Below are positions 53,924 through 59,174 of a DNA stretch of 64,000 nucleotides, one piece after another. Source of the DNA: Sipunculus nudus (Eukaryota > Annelida > Sipuncula > Golfingiida > Sipunculidae). The position numbers and the translations under genes are program-made. The notes beneath the pieces are model-generated. The model did no database searches and was not told the DNA's origin. It was given only the letters and a program-made list of their open reading frames with translations. The first letter of the stretch is position 1. Every line of letters begins with the position of its first letter. The stretch lies in NCBI GenBank assembly GCA_026874595.1, contig CM049319.1, forward strand, positions 13,795,601 to 13,859,600, read 5' to 3'.

Positions 53924-54747
53924 GGGGAAGATGGGAACCTGGGAGGATCAAGCATCTTCCTGGGAAGAATGAGAATTCCCATTCTTCCCTGGAAAAATAA
54001 GAATCAAAAGATAATATGAAATGATTCCTGTTCTTCCAGGGAAAATGAGAATTCTCATTGGTTGGCTTTTTGTTCAAAATGTGTTAGTTGCAAAATAGAA
54101 TTGATCACAAAAATAAAACCTTTGTGTCGGTAGCATCATATCAGCAGACATTTTATGTCACCCATGACTCAAAGATTCATAATTTAAATAATATCCATAC
54201 TTTTATAGATGTGCTACTACTGCATGGAGAATTTCAATCTGTTCAATGTTCCCATAGCTCCTCATGAAATTGCTTAGTACATATTAGGTAACTGCTATAA
54301 AAATGGTTAGATACATTGTGAAAATAGCTGTATGGTTAACTGCTACCCTTATGAAACACTGAAGAAATTGAAATCATGAATATTCAAAATATTACAAGCA
54401 TACCACAGTTCACCAATAGTATACCCTGGACCTTCATGAGCTGGGGAAAATTTATAATCTCTGTGAAGATATATACATAAAAAAACTGATCCAGCTTTAG
54501 TATGTTTCAAATGCCCCCCCCCCCCCCCCCCCACCCTCCCCTGCATCAAATGTTTATTAACTTCTGTGCTCACTTTATTGTTGTATTCTTCGACAAAGCT
54601 GCCAAGGGCTAGACGGAATCGTTTATCAGGCCTGATACTCCAGTTCATGCTGTACACTGTCCATGGGGCTTCGTATTTATAGATCTCCTTCCTCTTCCCG
54701 GGAGGTGGAGGACCGGCAGCCCCAGTAGCAGATGGCGCCAGCGACAT
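17398..54747 (-). CDS. DCAF7: DCAF7 (WDR68/HAN11) WD40-repeat protein, complete gene, 8 coding exons
   Basis: DCAF7 is a WD40 beta-propeller adaptor. In known animals it binds DYRK1A/DYRK1B and HIPK2 kinases and serves as a CUL4-DDB1 substrate receptor, in nucleus and cytoplasm. Joining exons 54747-54574, 28635-28534, 27872-27774, 27421-27308, 20912-20783, 20077-19926, 18697-18580 and 17570-17398 gives 353 codons plus TAG. Segments such as [33 protein letters not shown] and CLEILRV-stop match the highly conserved family from end to end. The vertebrate protein is about 342 residues; the extra length is an N-terminal Ala/Pro/Gly-rich stretch of about 12 residues, and one residue is missing in exon 5 (GRALVSG). 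All junctions are GT-AG and phases agree. Intron sizes are about 25.9, 0.66, 0.35, 6.4, 0.7, 1.2 and 1.0 kb; intron 1 is inflated by a retrotransposon dimer. Confidence 0.97.
17830..18100 (-). repeat. tRNA-headed SINE-like sequence in DCAF7 intron 7
   Basis: On the minus strand, GGTCTAGAGATAGAGCA (A-box-like) is followed by GCGAGTTCAAATCTCAGCC (B-box-like) and then a unique body down to about 17830. It is bracketed by GA-rich microsatellites (17620-17705 and 18105-18170). The boundaries are approximate. Confidence 0.55.
18580..18697 (-). CDS. DCAF7: DCAF7 coding exon 7 (residues 258-296, plus 1 nt)
   Basis: Acceptor ...TTTGTTACAG, then [19 protein letters not shown] through [18 protein letters not shown] plus one G, then donor GTAGTA. 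It is 118 nt, ending in phase 1. [12 protein letters not shown] is a classic WD40 GH-like element. Confidence 0.96.
19926..20077 (-). CDS. DCAF7: DCAF7 coding exon 6 (residues 207-257)
   Basis: Acceptor ...GCTCTTGTAG completes the split Gly codon. The exon continues [19 protein letters not shown] through [17 protein letters not shown] and [10 protein letters not shown], then donor GTTAGT. It is 152 nt. This is the most conserved block of the gene and is nearly identical to vertebrate DCAF7. Confidence 0.96.
20783..20912 (-). CDS. DCAF7: DCAF7 coding exon 5 (residues 164-206, plus 1 nt)
   Basis: Acceptor ...GCATTTTAG, then [17 protein letters not shown] through [19 protein letters not shown] and FASV plus one G, then donor GTATGT. 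It is 130 nt, ending in phase 1. The GRALVSG stretch is one residue shorter than the vertebrate GRVNLVSG as I recall it. Confidence 0.95.
21537..21659 (+). mobile_element. Helitron 5'-end fragment
   Basis: It starts with the same TCTATATATTAATAGCG after an A (21536) and matches 23401-23520 for about 120 bp (shared GACATACATATGCTC and GGTTTGTCCGAAGA). It then diverges. I could not find its hairpin-CTAG 3' end, so either it is truncated or its 3' half is an unrelated captured sequence. Confidence 0.7.
21690..22060. other. GC-rich stretch next to the Helitron fragment
   Basis: This segment is clearly GC-richer than the surrounding intron and holds open frames on the minus strand (about 71 and 78 codons). 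I recognise no domain in them. It directly follows the Helitron 5' end, so it may be captured sequence. Function unknown. Confidence 0.4.
23401..23710 (+). mobile_element. Non-autonomous Helitron, 310 bp, complete ends
   Basis: It starts with TCTATATATTAATAGCG, the usual Helitron 5'-TC end, and finishes with a GC-rich hairpin (CCGTGC-GTA-GCACGG, 23683-23697) followed within about 13 nt by the terminal CTAG at 23707-23710. The flanking bases are A (23400) and T (23711), the insertion rule of Helitrons. It has no coding capacity. It sits in DCAF7 intron 4. Confidence 0.85.
24022..26668 (+). mobile_element. Composite dispersed repeat, copy 2 (~2.65 kb, in DCAF7 intron 4)
   Basis: It has the same ends and internal order as copy 1: left end AAACAAGGGACCCATGGGT, two core monomers, GACGGACG microsatellite (26579-26613), right end GCTGAGCTAAAAA. 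It has two segments absent in copy 1, about 120 bp near 25030-25170 and about 90 bp near 25848-25935, so copy 1 is deleted or copy 2 is expanded. The 19 bp start sequence also occurs alone at about 23885, about 137 bp upstream. It lies antisense to DCAF7. Confidence 0.75.
27308..27421 (-). CDS. DCAF7: DCAF7 coding exon 4 (residues 126-163)
   Basis: Acceptor ...CTATATAG, then [19 protein letters not shown] through [12 protein letters not shown], then donor GTAAGC. It is 114 nt, phase 0 at both ends. DTTCTIW is a typical blade-ending WD-type motif. Confidence 0.95.
27774..27872 (-). CDS. DCAF7: DCAF7 coding exon 3 (residues 93-125)
   Basis: Acceptor ...TTCTTACAG, then [19 protein letters not shown] through [10 protein letters not shown], then donor GTAAGG. 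It is 99 nt, phase 0 at both ends. It contains the [13 protein letters not shown]40 blade signature. Confidence 0.95.
28534..28635 (-). CDS. DCAF7: DCAF7 coding exon 2 (residues 59-92)
   Basis: Acceptor ...TTGACAG, then [17 protein letters not shown] through [16 protein letters not shown], then donor GTGAGT. It is 102 nt, phase 0 at both ends. It matches the conserved [16 protein letters not shown] block of the family. Confidence 0.95.
29736..30255. repeat. Diverged ~140 bp tandem repeat ending in poly-G
   Basis: Three units starting near 29736, 29880 and 30012 share GTTcACAA...GG.AGATTTgACCTTGAAGAT and AAGGTCA-type blocks. They end near GATGTCTCCCCTGGAGG and a run of about 25 G (30228-30252). 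Weaker related copies flank them (28780-29050, 30330-30640, with ATCCATCATATTT and AAATATGCATGGATTTTGC blocks). Confidence 0.55.
30256..35481. other. DCAF7 intron 1, middle part, no gene seen
   Basis: AT-rich intronic DNA. Apart from one SINE-like head at 31080-31170 I see no exon, element end or conserved frame on either strand. Confidence 0.5.
31080..31170 (-). repeat. Degenerate tRNA-like SINE head in DCAF7 intron 1
   Basis: The minus strand reads GATTAGCCTAGTGGTTAAGA, a textbook A box, followed by an anticodon-arm-like stretch and a weak B box (GGCTTCACATTTAAATGC). The body was not delimited. Confidence 0.4.
35482..35777. repeat. Older ~259 bp local tandem duplication, target of the retrotransposon (left part)
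   Basis: A unit beginning GGAAATATGC near 35482 and reading GTGAAAGGTCCAAAC, then a short AT run, then TGGGGTAAGAATGAGAATC... is followed at about 35741 by a second unit (GGAAATCAGTG..., GTGAAAGGTCCAAAC, TATA). The second unit is interrupted by the LTR at 35778. Its remainder is found on the far side of the dimer at 53873-54080. Confidence 0.75.
35778..37819 (-). repeat. Long terminal repeat 1 (3' LTR of left copy)
   Basis: A 2042 bp repeat with TG...CA ends in element orientation. It carries an AATAAA (minus strand 35835-35830) about 52 nt before its element-sense 3' end, suitable as a poly(A) signal. It also contains a short TG/CA microsatellite near the other end. It is unusually long for an LTR, and I see no convincing protein-coding sequence in it. 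Confidence 0.93.
37820..37833 (-). promoter_or_regulatory. Polypurine tract of left copy
   Basis: The minus strand reads AAAGAGGGGGAGGA directly before the TGTGACAGG start of the 3' LTR. This is the expected plus-strand priming site. Confidence 0.85.
37975..42059 (-). pseudogene. pol: Retrotransposon pol, left copy, disrupted by one-base frameshift
   Basis: It is nearly identical to the right-copy pol but has CCC at 41113-41115 where the right copy has CCCC (49139-49142). The missing base lies between protease and reverse transcriptase. It splits the frame into a protease part (42059-41097) and an RT/RNase H/integrase part that reads on to the stop at 37975. One further difference, Gln versus His in the integrase C-terminal half (38848 versus 46874), was seen. 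All catalytic motifs are still present in the second part. Confidence 0.9.
42086..43255 (-). CDS. gag: Retrotransposon gag, left copy (intact, 389 codons)
   Basis: The translation is the same as the right-copy gag: coiled-coil N-terminus, capsid-like helical region, one CCHC knuckle ([14 protein letters not shown]) and a Gln/Pro-rich tail. I saw no amino-acid difference between the two copies. The frame is intact even though the neighbouring pol is broken. Confidence 0.9.
   Translation of the reverse strand: MILCNMDALAEKVQALEAELHKTRLRVQAAEAKHNVKTEVVARVVQNHQKLRRYDGDSRELESWIADAQRHVQFQQYDHKEAVDFLMAHLTDIAREEAELVPEEERKTPEQVFGLLRNTCGERLSASQLLDLFYNRKQGERESLRSFSYALVDLIDRALRQDSDCVASREKTLRDRFVDKVKDSSLRRHLRGYIRTYPDVSFLDLREEALLWAEEGSSFNATKKVQQNIQSVDWQATDDSEKQSDLRISKLEKCMEDLLKAQEKTFEHLMDQQKVLSSLYSDGKKQTDKRSSVSNLDKVPITCYYCKKQGHIKRNCFKLKRDVERGPDTRFAQPEQNLVRYVPLPGTGFHQQYYATPPGPYQLQPGIAGTEYMQPQLRQDAPNSQPTQQ
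43781..43798 (-). promoter_or_regulatory. Primer binding site of left copy (tRNA-Leu type)
   Basis: On the minus strand TGGTGGCAGCGGTGGGAT starts 5 nt after the end of the middle LTR. It is complementary to the CCA-extended 3' end of animal tRNA-Leu (AAG/TAG type, ...CCCACCGCTGCCA-CCA) over 18 nt, as I recall that tRNA. Confidence 0.85.
43804..45845 (-). repeat. Long terminal repeat 2 (shared middle LTR)
   Basis: A 2042 bp copy that I could not distinguish from the outer two by eye. It acts as 5' LTR for the left copy (primer site at 43781-43798) and as 3' LTR for the right copy (polypurine tract at 45846-45859). Confidence 0.93.
45846..45859 (-). promoter_or_regulatory. Polypurine tract of right copy
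   Basis: The minus strand reads AAAGAGGGGGAGGA directly next to the middle LTR, identical to the tract in the left copy. Confidence 0.85.
46001..50086 (-). CDS. pol: Retrotransposon pol polyprotein, right copy (intact, about 1361 codons)
   Basis: Domains in order: aspartic protease (DTG at about residues 42-44, later ILGMNVL); reverse transcriptase ([23 protein letters not shown], active site YLDDIIVYS); RNase H ([25 protein letters not shown]); integrase with an N-terminal HHCC finger (H-x3-H near HDNHGHQG, then CNTC) and a DDE core ([21 protein letters not shown]-like QCERFNRTL). A basic C-terminal tail with a KLANFYGQ-type module and a long acidic/Ser-rich end follows. The open frame begins at a GTG (50086) right after an in-frame TGA (50092-50090). 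There is no ATG before the protease active site, so how pol is translated is unclear. The protein would copy and integrate the element. Confidence 0.93.
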   Translation of the reverse strand: MKPGGSQTQSNLSIADLITRTVGRKPTISVKFNGINADSLFDTGSMVTTMNEEFFRKHLQHSGEVIFEAGKWFTLTAANGLEIPYLGVAILDVEVCGCKITQMGVMITKNTHEVSSNPQKIPIILGMNVLSRVPQFADFLMGQGHVTVESQSVDKGCIGFARIAGSEAICIPAQSYRFISVTGPPGNDAVILEPLAESLPGNVDVAHSYGNLAERPLRVQVINFGNKDVWVQPRTRLASVHLIREVIGTQGNIELNICSNQVEVTSSNTDIVGAREEELLNQINLSRLKDPRDVKRAKALFLKHKTVFNLEGEPLGCTRTVRHKIYTKDEFPVCQPHRRIPPPFWKEVQEHLQELLKKGIIRESQSDYASPIVLVRKKSGEIRLCVDYRRLNQKTYRDAFPLPRIDETLEALQGSTLFSTLDLASAYNQVEVEPSDQKKTAFTTPIGLFEYIRMPFGLASAPATFQRLMTRIFRDDIWRILLVYLDDIIVYSNSFEEHLARLDRVFSLLAEHSLQVKPEKCAFFCSEVKFLGHVVSDDGISTDPDKIVAVRDWQVPKTVQELRSFLGFASYYRRFTPGFAHVAEPLHKLCSAVGGQKKCKKSIIDHWNQEHQDSFDKIKEKLTTAPVLGYADFSLPFIVETDASEKGLGAVLSQVQEGKKRVIAYASRGLRGAERNPEGYSSKRLEFLALKWAITEKFRDYLEGGKVVVYTDNNPLTYFQTKAKLPAIEQRWAAALAGFDLTIQYRPGRENVNADQLSRQEFRPWEDEESQCVHGSLLPSQLQTHVLAETNLQSVDEDFFASNIPCIQSDEMANLQRDDKTIGLVIRFLAQGTRPSSTSTKQETTQVKLLLRQWDRLVEKKGVYYRVLHDPVEGEIYQVLLPEVLQGDALRAVHDNHGHQGIDRTESLLRARCYWPQMAKAVRSYVESCNTCSRAKLERVRTPLGTIRANRPLEVVAIDFTLLDKASNGIENVLVITDVFTKYAVAVATKDQRASTVAQALVKHWFRRFGPPLRIHSDQGRDFESKLLSKLCSLYGIRKSRTTAWHPQGNGQCERFNRTLHDLLRTLEEKHKRRWPEHLEDVLYYYNTTPHASTGFTPFYLMHLRQARLPVDLLIGVDETNKETCVDDWVAEHQGRLRTAYDLVKKRLEQNADKRKFYHDKKASDKPLQIGSLVYVRARNLKGRHKLANFYGQTTHKIIEKKPDKDVYLVEPADGFGSQRWMNRTELKQCPKPRANESSVKRKRQPRQIQREIVSSYSEPTDIEIVLNQDEETDFSVVSSSDESDVSVPTQLPEVPIAAVPLQPMYVGSSPESRPVDQVPLRRSRRITAGQHSNPCNNPRSVLQNAHSVRAMQYPFKETTV
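50113..51282 (-). CDS. gag: Retrotransposon gag, right copy (intact, 389 codons)
   Basis: A Gag-like protein that would form the cytoplasmic particle and package element RNA. The N-terminus is a charged helical, probably coiled-coil segment (about residues 6-50). It is followed by a capsid-like helical region of the retrotransposon-gag type ([14 protein letters not shown] through about residue 225). A CCHC zinc knuckle, [14 protein letters not shown], sits near residue 305. The tail is rich in Gln, Pro and Tyr. There is a MILCN extension before MDALAEK, so translation may start at either Met. It stops at TGA 50115-50113, just before pol in another frame. Confidence 0.9.
   Translation of the reverse strand: MILCNMDALAEKVQALEAELHKTRLRVQAAEAKHNVKTEVVARVVQNHQKLRRYDGDSRELESWIADAQRHVQFQQYDHKEAVDFLMAHLTDIAREEAELVPEEERKTPEQVFGLLRNTCGERLSASQLLDLFYNRKQGERESLRSFSYALVDLIDRALRQDSDCVASREKTLRDRFVDKVKDSSLRRHLRGYIRTYPDVSFLDLREEALLWAEEGSSFNATKKVQQNIQSVDWQATDDSEKQSDLRISKLEKCMEDLLKAQEKTFEHLMDQQKVLSSLYSDGKKQTDKRSSVSNLDKVPITCYYCKKQGHIKRNCFKLKRDVERGPDTRFAQPEQNLVRYVPLPGTGFHQQYYATPPGPYQLQPGIAGTEYMQPQLRQDAPNSQPTQQ
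51283..51807 (-). other. 5' leader of right retrotransposon copy
   Basis: The stretch between primer site and gag. In element sense it holds a small frame ([20 protein letters not shown]... ending at 51660) of about 42 codons that could act as an upstream ORF. It also has a CT/GA microsatellite near 51633. The left copy has the same leader at 43256-43780. Confidence 0.5.
51808..51825 (-). promoter_or_regulatory. Primer binding site of right copy (tRNA-Leu type)
   Basis: The same 18 nt site as in the left copy, 5 nt inside the 5' LTR of the intact element. Confidence 0.85.
51831..53872 (-). repeat. Long terminal repeat 3 (5' LTR of right copy)
   Basis: A 2042 bp copy of the LTR. It is the element-sense upstream LTR of the dimer, so it should contain the promoter for the intact right copy. 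It is followed outward by a TA microsatellite. Confidence 0.93.
53873..54080. repeat. Right remainder of the interrupted ~259 bp unit, with TA microsatellite
   Basis: After LTR 3 a TA microsatellite (53874-53920) leads into AATAGGGGAAGATGGG and a stretch that matches 35530-35690 (shared GATCNNGNATCTTCC, GAAATGATTCCTG, GAGAATTCTCA). Together with 35741-35777 it reconstructs the empty insertion site. Confidence 0.75.
54574..54747 (-). CDS. DCAF7: DCAF7 coding exon 1 (residues 1-58)
   Basis: The start ATG is at 54747-54745. The exon reads [16 protein letters not shown] followed by [13 protein letters not shown] and ends at EEYNNK, immediately before a GTGAGC donor (phase 0). The first three residues MSL agree with the family start, which supports this ATG. 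The reading frame stays open upstream to about 54837 with other Met codons, so a longer N-terminus cannot be excluded. A strong polypyrimidine-AG (CTCTTCTTTCCAG) lies about 30 nt upstream of the ATG and suggests a 5'UTR intron. Confidence 0.95.
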
Positions 54748-57700
54748 GGTGAGACTGCGTTGATGCACGATTGCAGCTGGAAAGAAGAGTTTCTTCATGT
54801 TACTTTTTGGTTGTTCATGCATCTTCACACTACCCACAGACCTTGTTTCAGCAGGCTCTCTGACGTCTATATTTCATAAACAATGAACAAACTTGCAAGT
54901 GTTCAGGTCAGTAAAAACTGCCAAAATATTTAATGAATGAAATTTAAATGAAACACTATACATACACAGTCTGAAAAAGAATGGGTCATTCAGAAATGGG
55001 AAAGGTTTATATGGCTTTATTTGACTGGTCAAATTCTCCAAATTCTGGATGACCTTCAGCCAATGCTTAATGTTTGGTCTGGAACTGGCAAAACAAGCAT
55101 GTTCCAGCCACTGCTTCACACAATGACACAAGTTTACAAGAGTTTTTTTATTGGTTCAATTGCTTTGTTTATTTTTCATAAAACAAGTTTTTTTTATTGG
55201 TTCAATTGCTTTGTTCATTCTTCATAAAACAGACATTAGAACGACCTCTGATCAAGTCCTGTAAAAGTGTGGCTGACACAGACTTGATAGTCTGAAGATG
55301 TGTTTATGACATGTTTAAGATTTGTTTTAGATGTGTTTATGATGATTCAAAATGAAAACTAATAATCTAAAATTGTCACCAACTGAACATGTTATACACT
55401 AAATCACACAAAATCTCCCAATTATTGAGTAATGTTAATCCATATCTGGATGTAAAATTACCCAATCATGTTATTCAGTAAATACTCAAAAGTCCATGCC
55501 TGGGGTTAATACCACTTTTTTGCAGGAAAATACTGACAATTTTTTTATATACCAGGTCATTTCAGAATTTATTTTTTCTTTTATTTTATACTTCATTCTC
55601 CTCACTGGGTTCTTCCATATTAAGTTTTATTTGTTTTTATGTTCTATTACTTGTATAAAATAAATAAATATGTGCTGTTATTTTAGAGTATCATGTAATT
55701 ATCTATTGCAATATCGCCACTTTCAGCTGTCAATTAAATGTTGCACTACAGAATCGTTTTTTTATATTGCATTAATTCAATATGGAATTCATAAAAGGGT
55801 GAGAATTATCTTAGGCCTAGTCACACACGGGAATAAAATCAGCTATCATGGCTCGACATTAACCATTAACCACTTGCCGGGGCAAGTGAAAGTTCCAGAA
55901 AATAGTGGAAGGGCAACTAGAAGTCGCCTTCTACTTGCCTGACTGGGCAGGTGGGTCCAACATAAACCTTTACCCGAGTATAGGCTTGTAAAAGGATCTT
56001 TCTGTTCTTGATACAATCAATATTTGTAGGGCAATTAATACTTTATGACAGGTAAGTAAAAGCTAGATGTTACTTGCAGTCAGGCAAGTACTTTCAAAAG
56101 TTAATGTTGAGACCTGGCTATGACCACATACTACCTGCTAACAAGGGAAGTTTTGTGAAACAGTTATACAACAAAATCACTGGTCATTTTTGGTGGTCAT
56201 GAACAACTGAAAGCTTTTTCGTTGGGTGGTCTCCACAAGAAACTACAGAATGCAAGCCAAATTGTAGAACGTGAAAAGTAAAGCACCATTCTTGGCTTAT
56301 TTTCTCTTATATTACTCCGATATATTCCAGCAGGTGTCCCTGCAATCATAAGAATTGGACAAGTTTCAAGTGTCAATAAACACACAAAGTTGTCTGAGTG
56401 GAACAGGCTAACAGTTTATAAGCAAAATGCAACATTGGCTCTGGGGCAGTCTTTCTTAGGCTGATATCTGTTTTGCTGCCAACTATGATAGTGCTAAGTA
56501 AGAATAAGATGAAATAATCTTACTGTCATAACAGGTCCTGGAAGTTTACTGGCCCATATAAACACACATTAATTAATGTAATGTATGCAGTCATCTCTGA
56601 CACAGGTCATAATGACTGTAACGGAATGGGTGAGGTACTGTGGATTTATTTTCATTTTATATTTAACACAAATACTGACTTGGTTAGATTTCATAGGATC
56701 CTATGCAAATCACAAAAATTAAAGCCTCGTGAAACATTCAAAATCAAGAATTTGCGAAAGTTTAGCATTGCAAATATAAAACAAACCACATTATGTGGCA
56801 CTCTCCTTATGCATATAAGGTGTGACCTTTGACTGGTTATGTGATAACCATAACAATTTCTGATTGGTCAAAGATATTATGCACAGTGCCTGCAGTGGAA
56901 TTGTATTTTTTTCTATTGCAGTATGCTGGTGTCATGATGGTCAATTACTTTACAAGCATTTTGCGCATCAACTGACTAAGAAGGGGGATTTTCCAAAATG
57001 TAGCAAGTGACAACAGACTGGGAAAATAGATTTGAGAAAATTAGTCTTAATGTCCATAGGAGAAATGAAAGATTATATACTACAAATATGAGTATGAACT
57101 TAAGTTACACACCAGTGCTGGTAAATATAAAAGTATGACAATCAGATGCAAAAAAGTCTGTCCTTAACACATTTTCTTGGTAATATGATCAAGCAGAGGA
57201 TCCGATAACTGGTACTGAAAAATAGACAAAAATGACCTATTTCATAGGTCTAAGTTCATATCCTGGTTTTGTACACCTGAAATGGTTTCAAGTACTCAGT
57301 TTGATTGTGAGTAGCACCACGAAGTTGCAGTGTCACAGCAGGTTTAATGGCTACCTTGTCCAGGGTAGCACCATTTTAAACCTCCGACAGTAGAGAGTTA
57401 ATGACCAGTGTACTCAGCATCAGAGTGCCTTTACATCAGTCAGTGAGGATGGGGCTGTAAGGCTCTATAAGAATTCAAATATTTTTGTCATTTTTCACAA
57501 CACCAGGTGTACAAAAGCGCTATCATTTGACATAAACAAGATTAATTGTAAGCTTTTTAAGTATATTTTCTAATAACACCTACCATGCCAGGAAAAATAG
57601 TTTTAGCTTTGCATATATTGGTAAATCCCTCAGCATGTATACAAGTTTCTGACAGCATGAATACATGCATGGCTTCAAATTGGAGATTAAGTGGGTGTTT

Positions 57701-57900
57701 CACTAAATGTACCCAAAACACTCATGTTTAAAGAAAGGCTGGGCAGAACTATAGAAACCGTGCTTCAGCCTGCCGCCGGTACAACAGGTGTCGCATAATA
57801 AATTGTTTCCTGGAAAAGGCCGATACATATCATTTTCCTCAGAATTCCCGTATTTAATTTTGCTCATAGCTGGAGTTTATTATATTAGAGGAGGAGGGGT

Positions 57901-57952
57901 CCGGGAACCTGGGTTCCCGGTCTGAACGGGGGTGTGGGGGCGGAGCCCCCAC
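57901..57952. other. Two adjacent strong GC hairpins
   Basis: CCGGGAACC-TG-GGTTCCCGG (57901-57920) and GTGGGGGC-GGA-GCCCCCAC (57934-57952) are perfect inverted repeats, embedded in AT-rich DNA between DCAF7 and the PAXIP1-like gene. This may be the end of an unrecognised mobile element. Confidence 0.6.
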
Positions 57953-58062
57953 CTAAAGCTTAATTTTCCTGTTAAAATAGTAAATGGTTTCCCATTTTCG
58001 CGACAGATGCCTCTTCAAACAGATATAAATGAACAAAACTTGCTCCTGCTGGTATCTCGTCT

Positions 58063-58135
58063 TCACGGCGCACTTAGTAGCGTTTAGGGCTCCTAGTCTA
58101 GAGATCGTAGGTTCGATTCCCGATTCAGGCGACTT
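58063..58135 (+). repeat. tRNA-like remnant (B box only)
   Basis: GTAGGTTCGATTCCCGATTC contains a clear B box, with a weak A-box-like TAGTAGCGTTTAGG upstream. The acceptor and T stems do not pair properly, so it is a tRNA-derived repeat remnant rather than a functional tRNA gene. Confidence 0.4.
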
Positions 58136-59084
58136 CTGATGCTTAGTAGTCGTTTATGTTAGAAGAGTTTAGTGCAGGGACATCTACAGGGAAAAGTAGG
58201 AGTTAAAATAGGGAATGAGAGGAGACAATTTTATTTATATGTTCCTAAAAAGAAGAAAAGCCCGCGTTCTATAGTGGCTCCAAAGGCTGAATCCAAGACA
58301 GATCTATTTTGCAATTAGCCTAGCAGAGCAAATCAAAATAAAGCAGTTGCAGGACAAGTTGCAGGGAAGTATGTAGGCGACTACTTGTGAAGGCTAAAGT
58401 CCTGCTTATTTTTTGTCTCTGAAAATTAAAATGCACATATGCCCTAAAAAATCTGAAAACAAATCAATAGCTGGAGTAATATGCTTAGTAAACCAAAAGT
58501 GCCCGGCCCATGCCTGGATATGGTTTCAACAGGCATCTCTCGGGCTCGGTAACTTGGCAGCATTCTAACCTTTAAAGAGCAGTTTGCTGTCCATTTTACA
58601 AGACTAAACAACAATTTTCTTTCCTTCACACATTCAGTGATTTCCGCTTTCACGAAATATTGATAGAATATACGTTATCTTACATTAGTGGAGCACCTTT
58701 CCTGAACAACTCTTCTGACCGTCCGTGACAACCTCTCAAGATGGCTTTGTATGAAGTCTGTCAGCGACCGCTTGGTGATATTTCTATCTGGGTCAAATCA
58801 ATATATTTATAAAACTGAATTGTCATTAATATATCCAGTTACTGTGAAATATCGTACTTTGAGACTAATTGAAATTTAATATAGTTACTTTTATTGCAAA
58901 CAAAATTCAAAGCAGTGTGAAATAGTTGATTGAATAGGAAATTCCATTTTACGACATTCAGATTGCCGATAATTGGGTCAATAAAGGGCATCCCCCGGTC
59001 GGCTAGCGGGAAATCGCTTGATCTTGCAGCAAAATATAAAAGTAAAATGTAATTTTTGCATCATTTTGCAGCTTTATATATAAA

Positions 59085-59174
59085 ATGGCAACTGGGACTC
59101 CGAGAAAAGATGAAGGGGCGTCTCAGATCTTCAAAGACGTGAAGTACTACCTGATCGGCAACATACATGAGAAG
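59085..59174 (+). CDS. PAXIP1: First coding exon of a PAXIP1 (PTIP)-like BRCT protein, partial gene
   Basis: The ATG at 59085 opens a 30-codon exon containing SQIFKDVKYYLIGNIHEK, directly followed by a GTAGGA donor. This resembles the N-terminus of PAXIP1/PTIP (FREVKYYAVGDIDPQ in vertebrates), the first strand and helix of its first BRCT domain. PAXIP1 is a multi-BRCT nuclear protein of the DNA damage response and MLL3/4 complexes. Only this exon is visible; I found no second BRCT exon up to 64000, so the gene continues to the right. The frame also runs on past the donor to 59375, but that extension crosses a poly-G run and looks intronic. The match is short, so the name is probable, not certain. 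Confidence 0.6.

Larger units (their letters stand above)
54748..59084. promoter_or_regulatory. Divergent intergenic/5' region between DCAF7 and the PAXIP1-like gene
   Basis: It must hold the promoters of both genes. On the minus strand a splice acceptor-like CTCTTCTTTCCAG (54789-54777) precedes the DCAF7 ATG. A GTAAGA donor (58682-58677) lies far upstream, near an AAGATGGC motif at 58739-58746 that resembles a YY1 site. This would allow a noncoding DCAF7 first exon close to the PAXIP1-like start, but it is inference only. Otherwise no exon was recognised between 54838 and 58680. Confidence 0.35.

Noticed and set aside
58063-58135. Functional tRNA gene
   Set aside because: The B box is good but the acceptor and T stems do not pair; called a tRNA-derived remnant.
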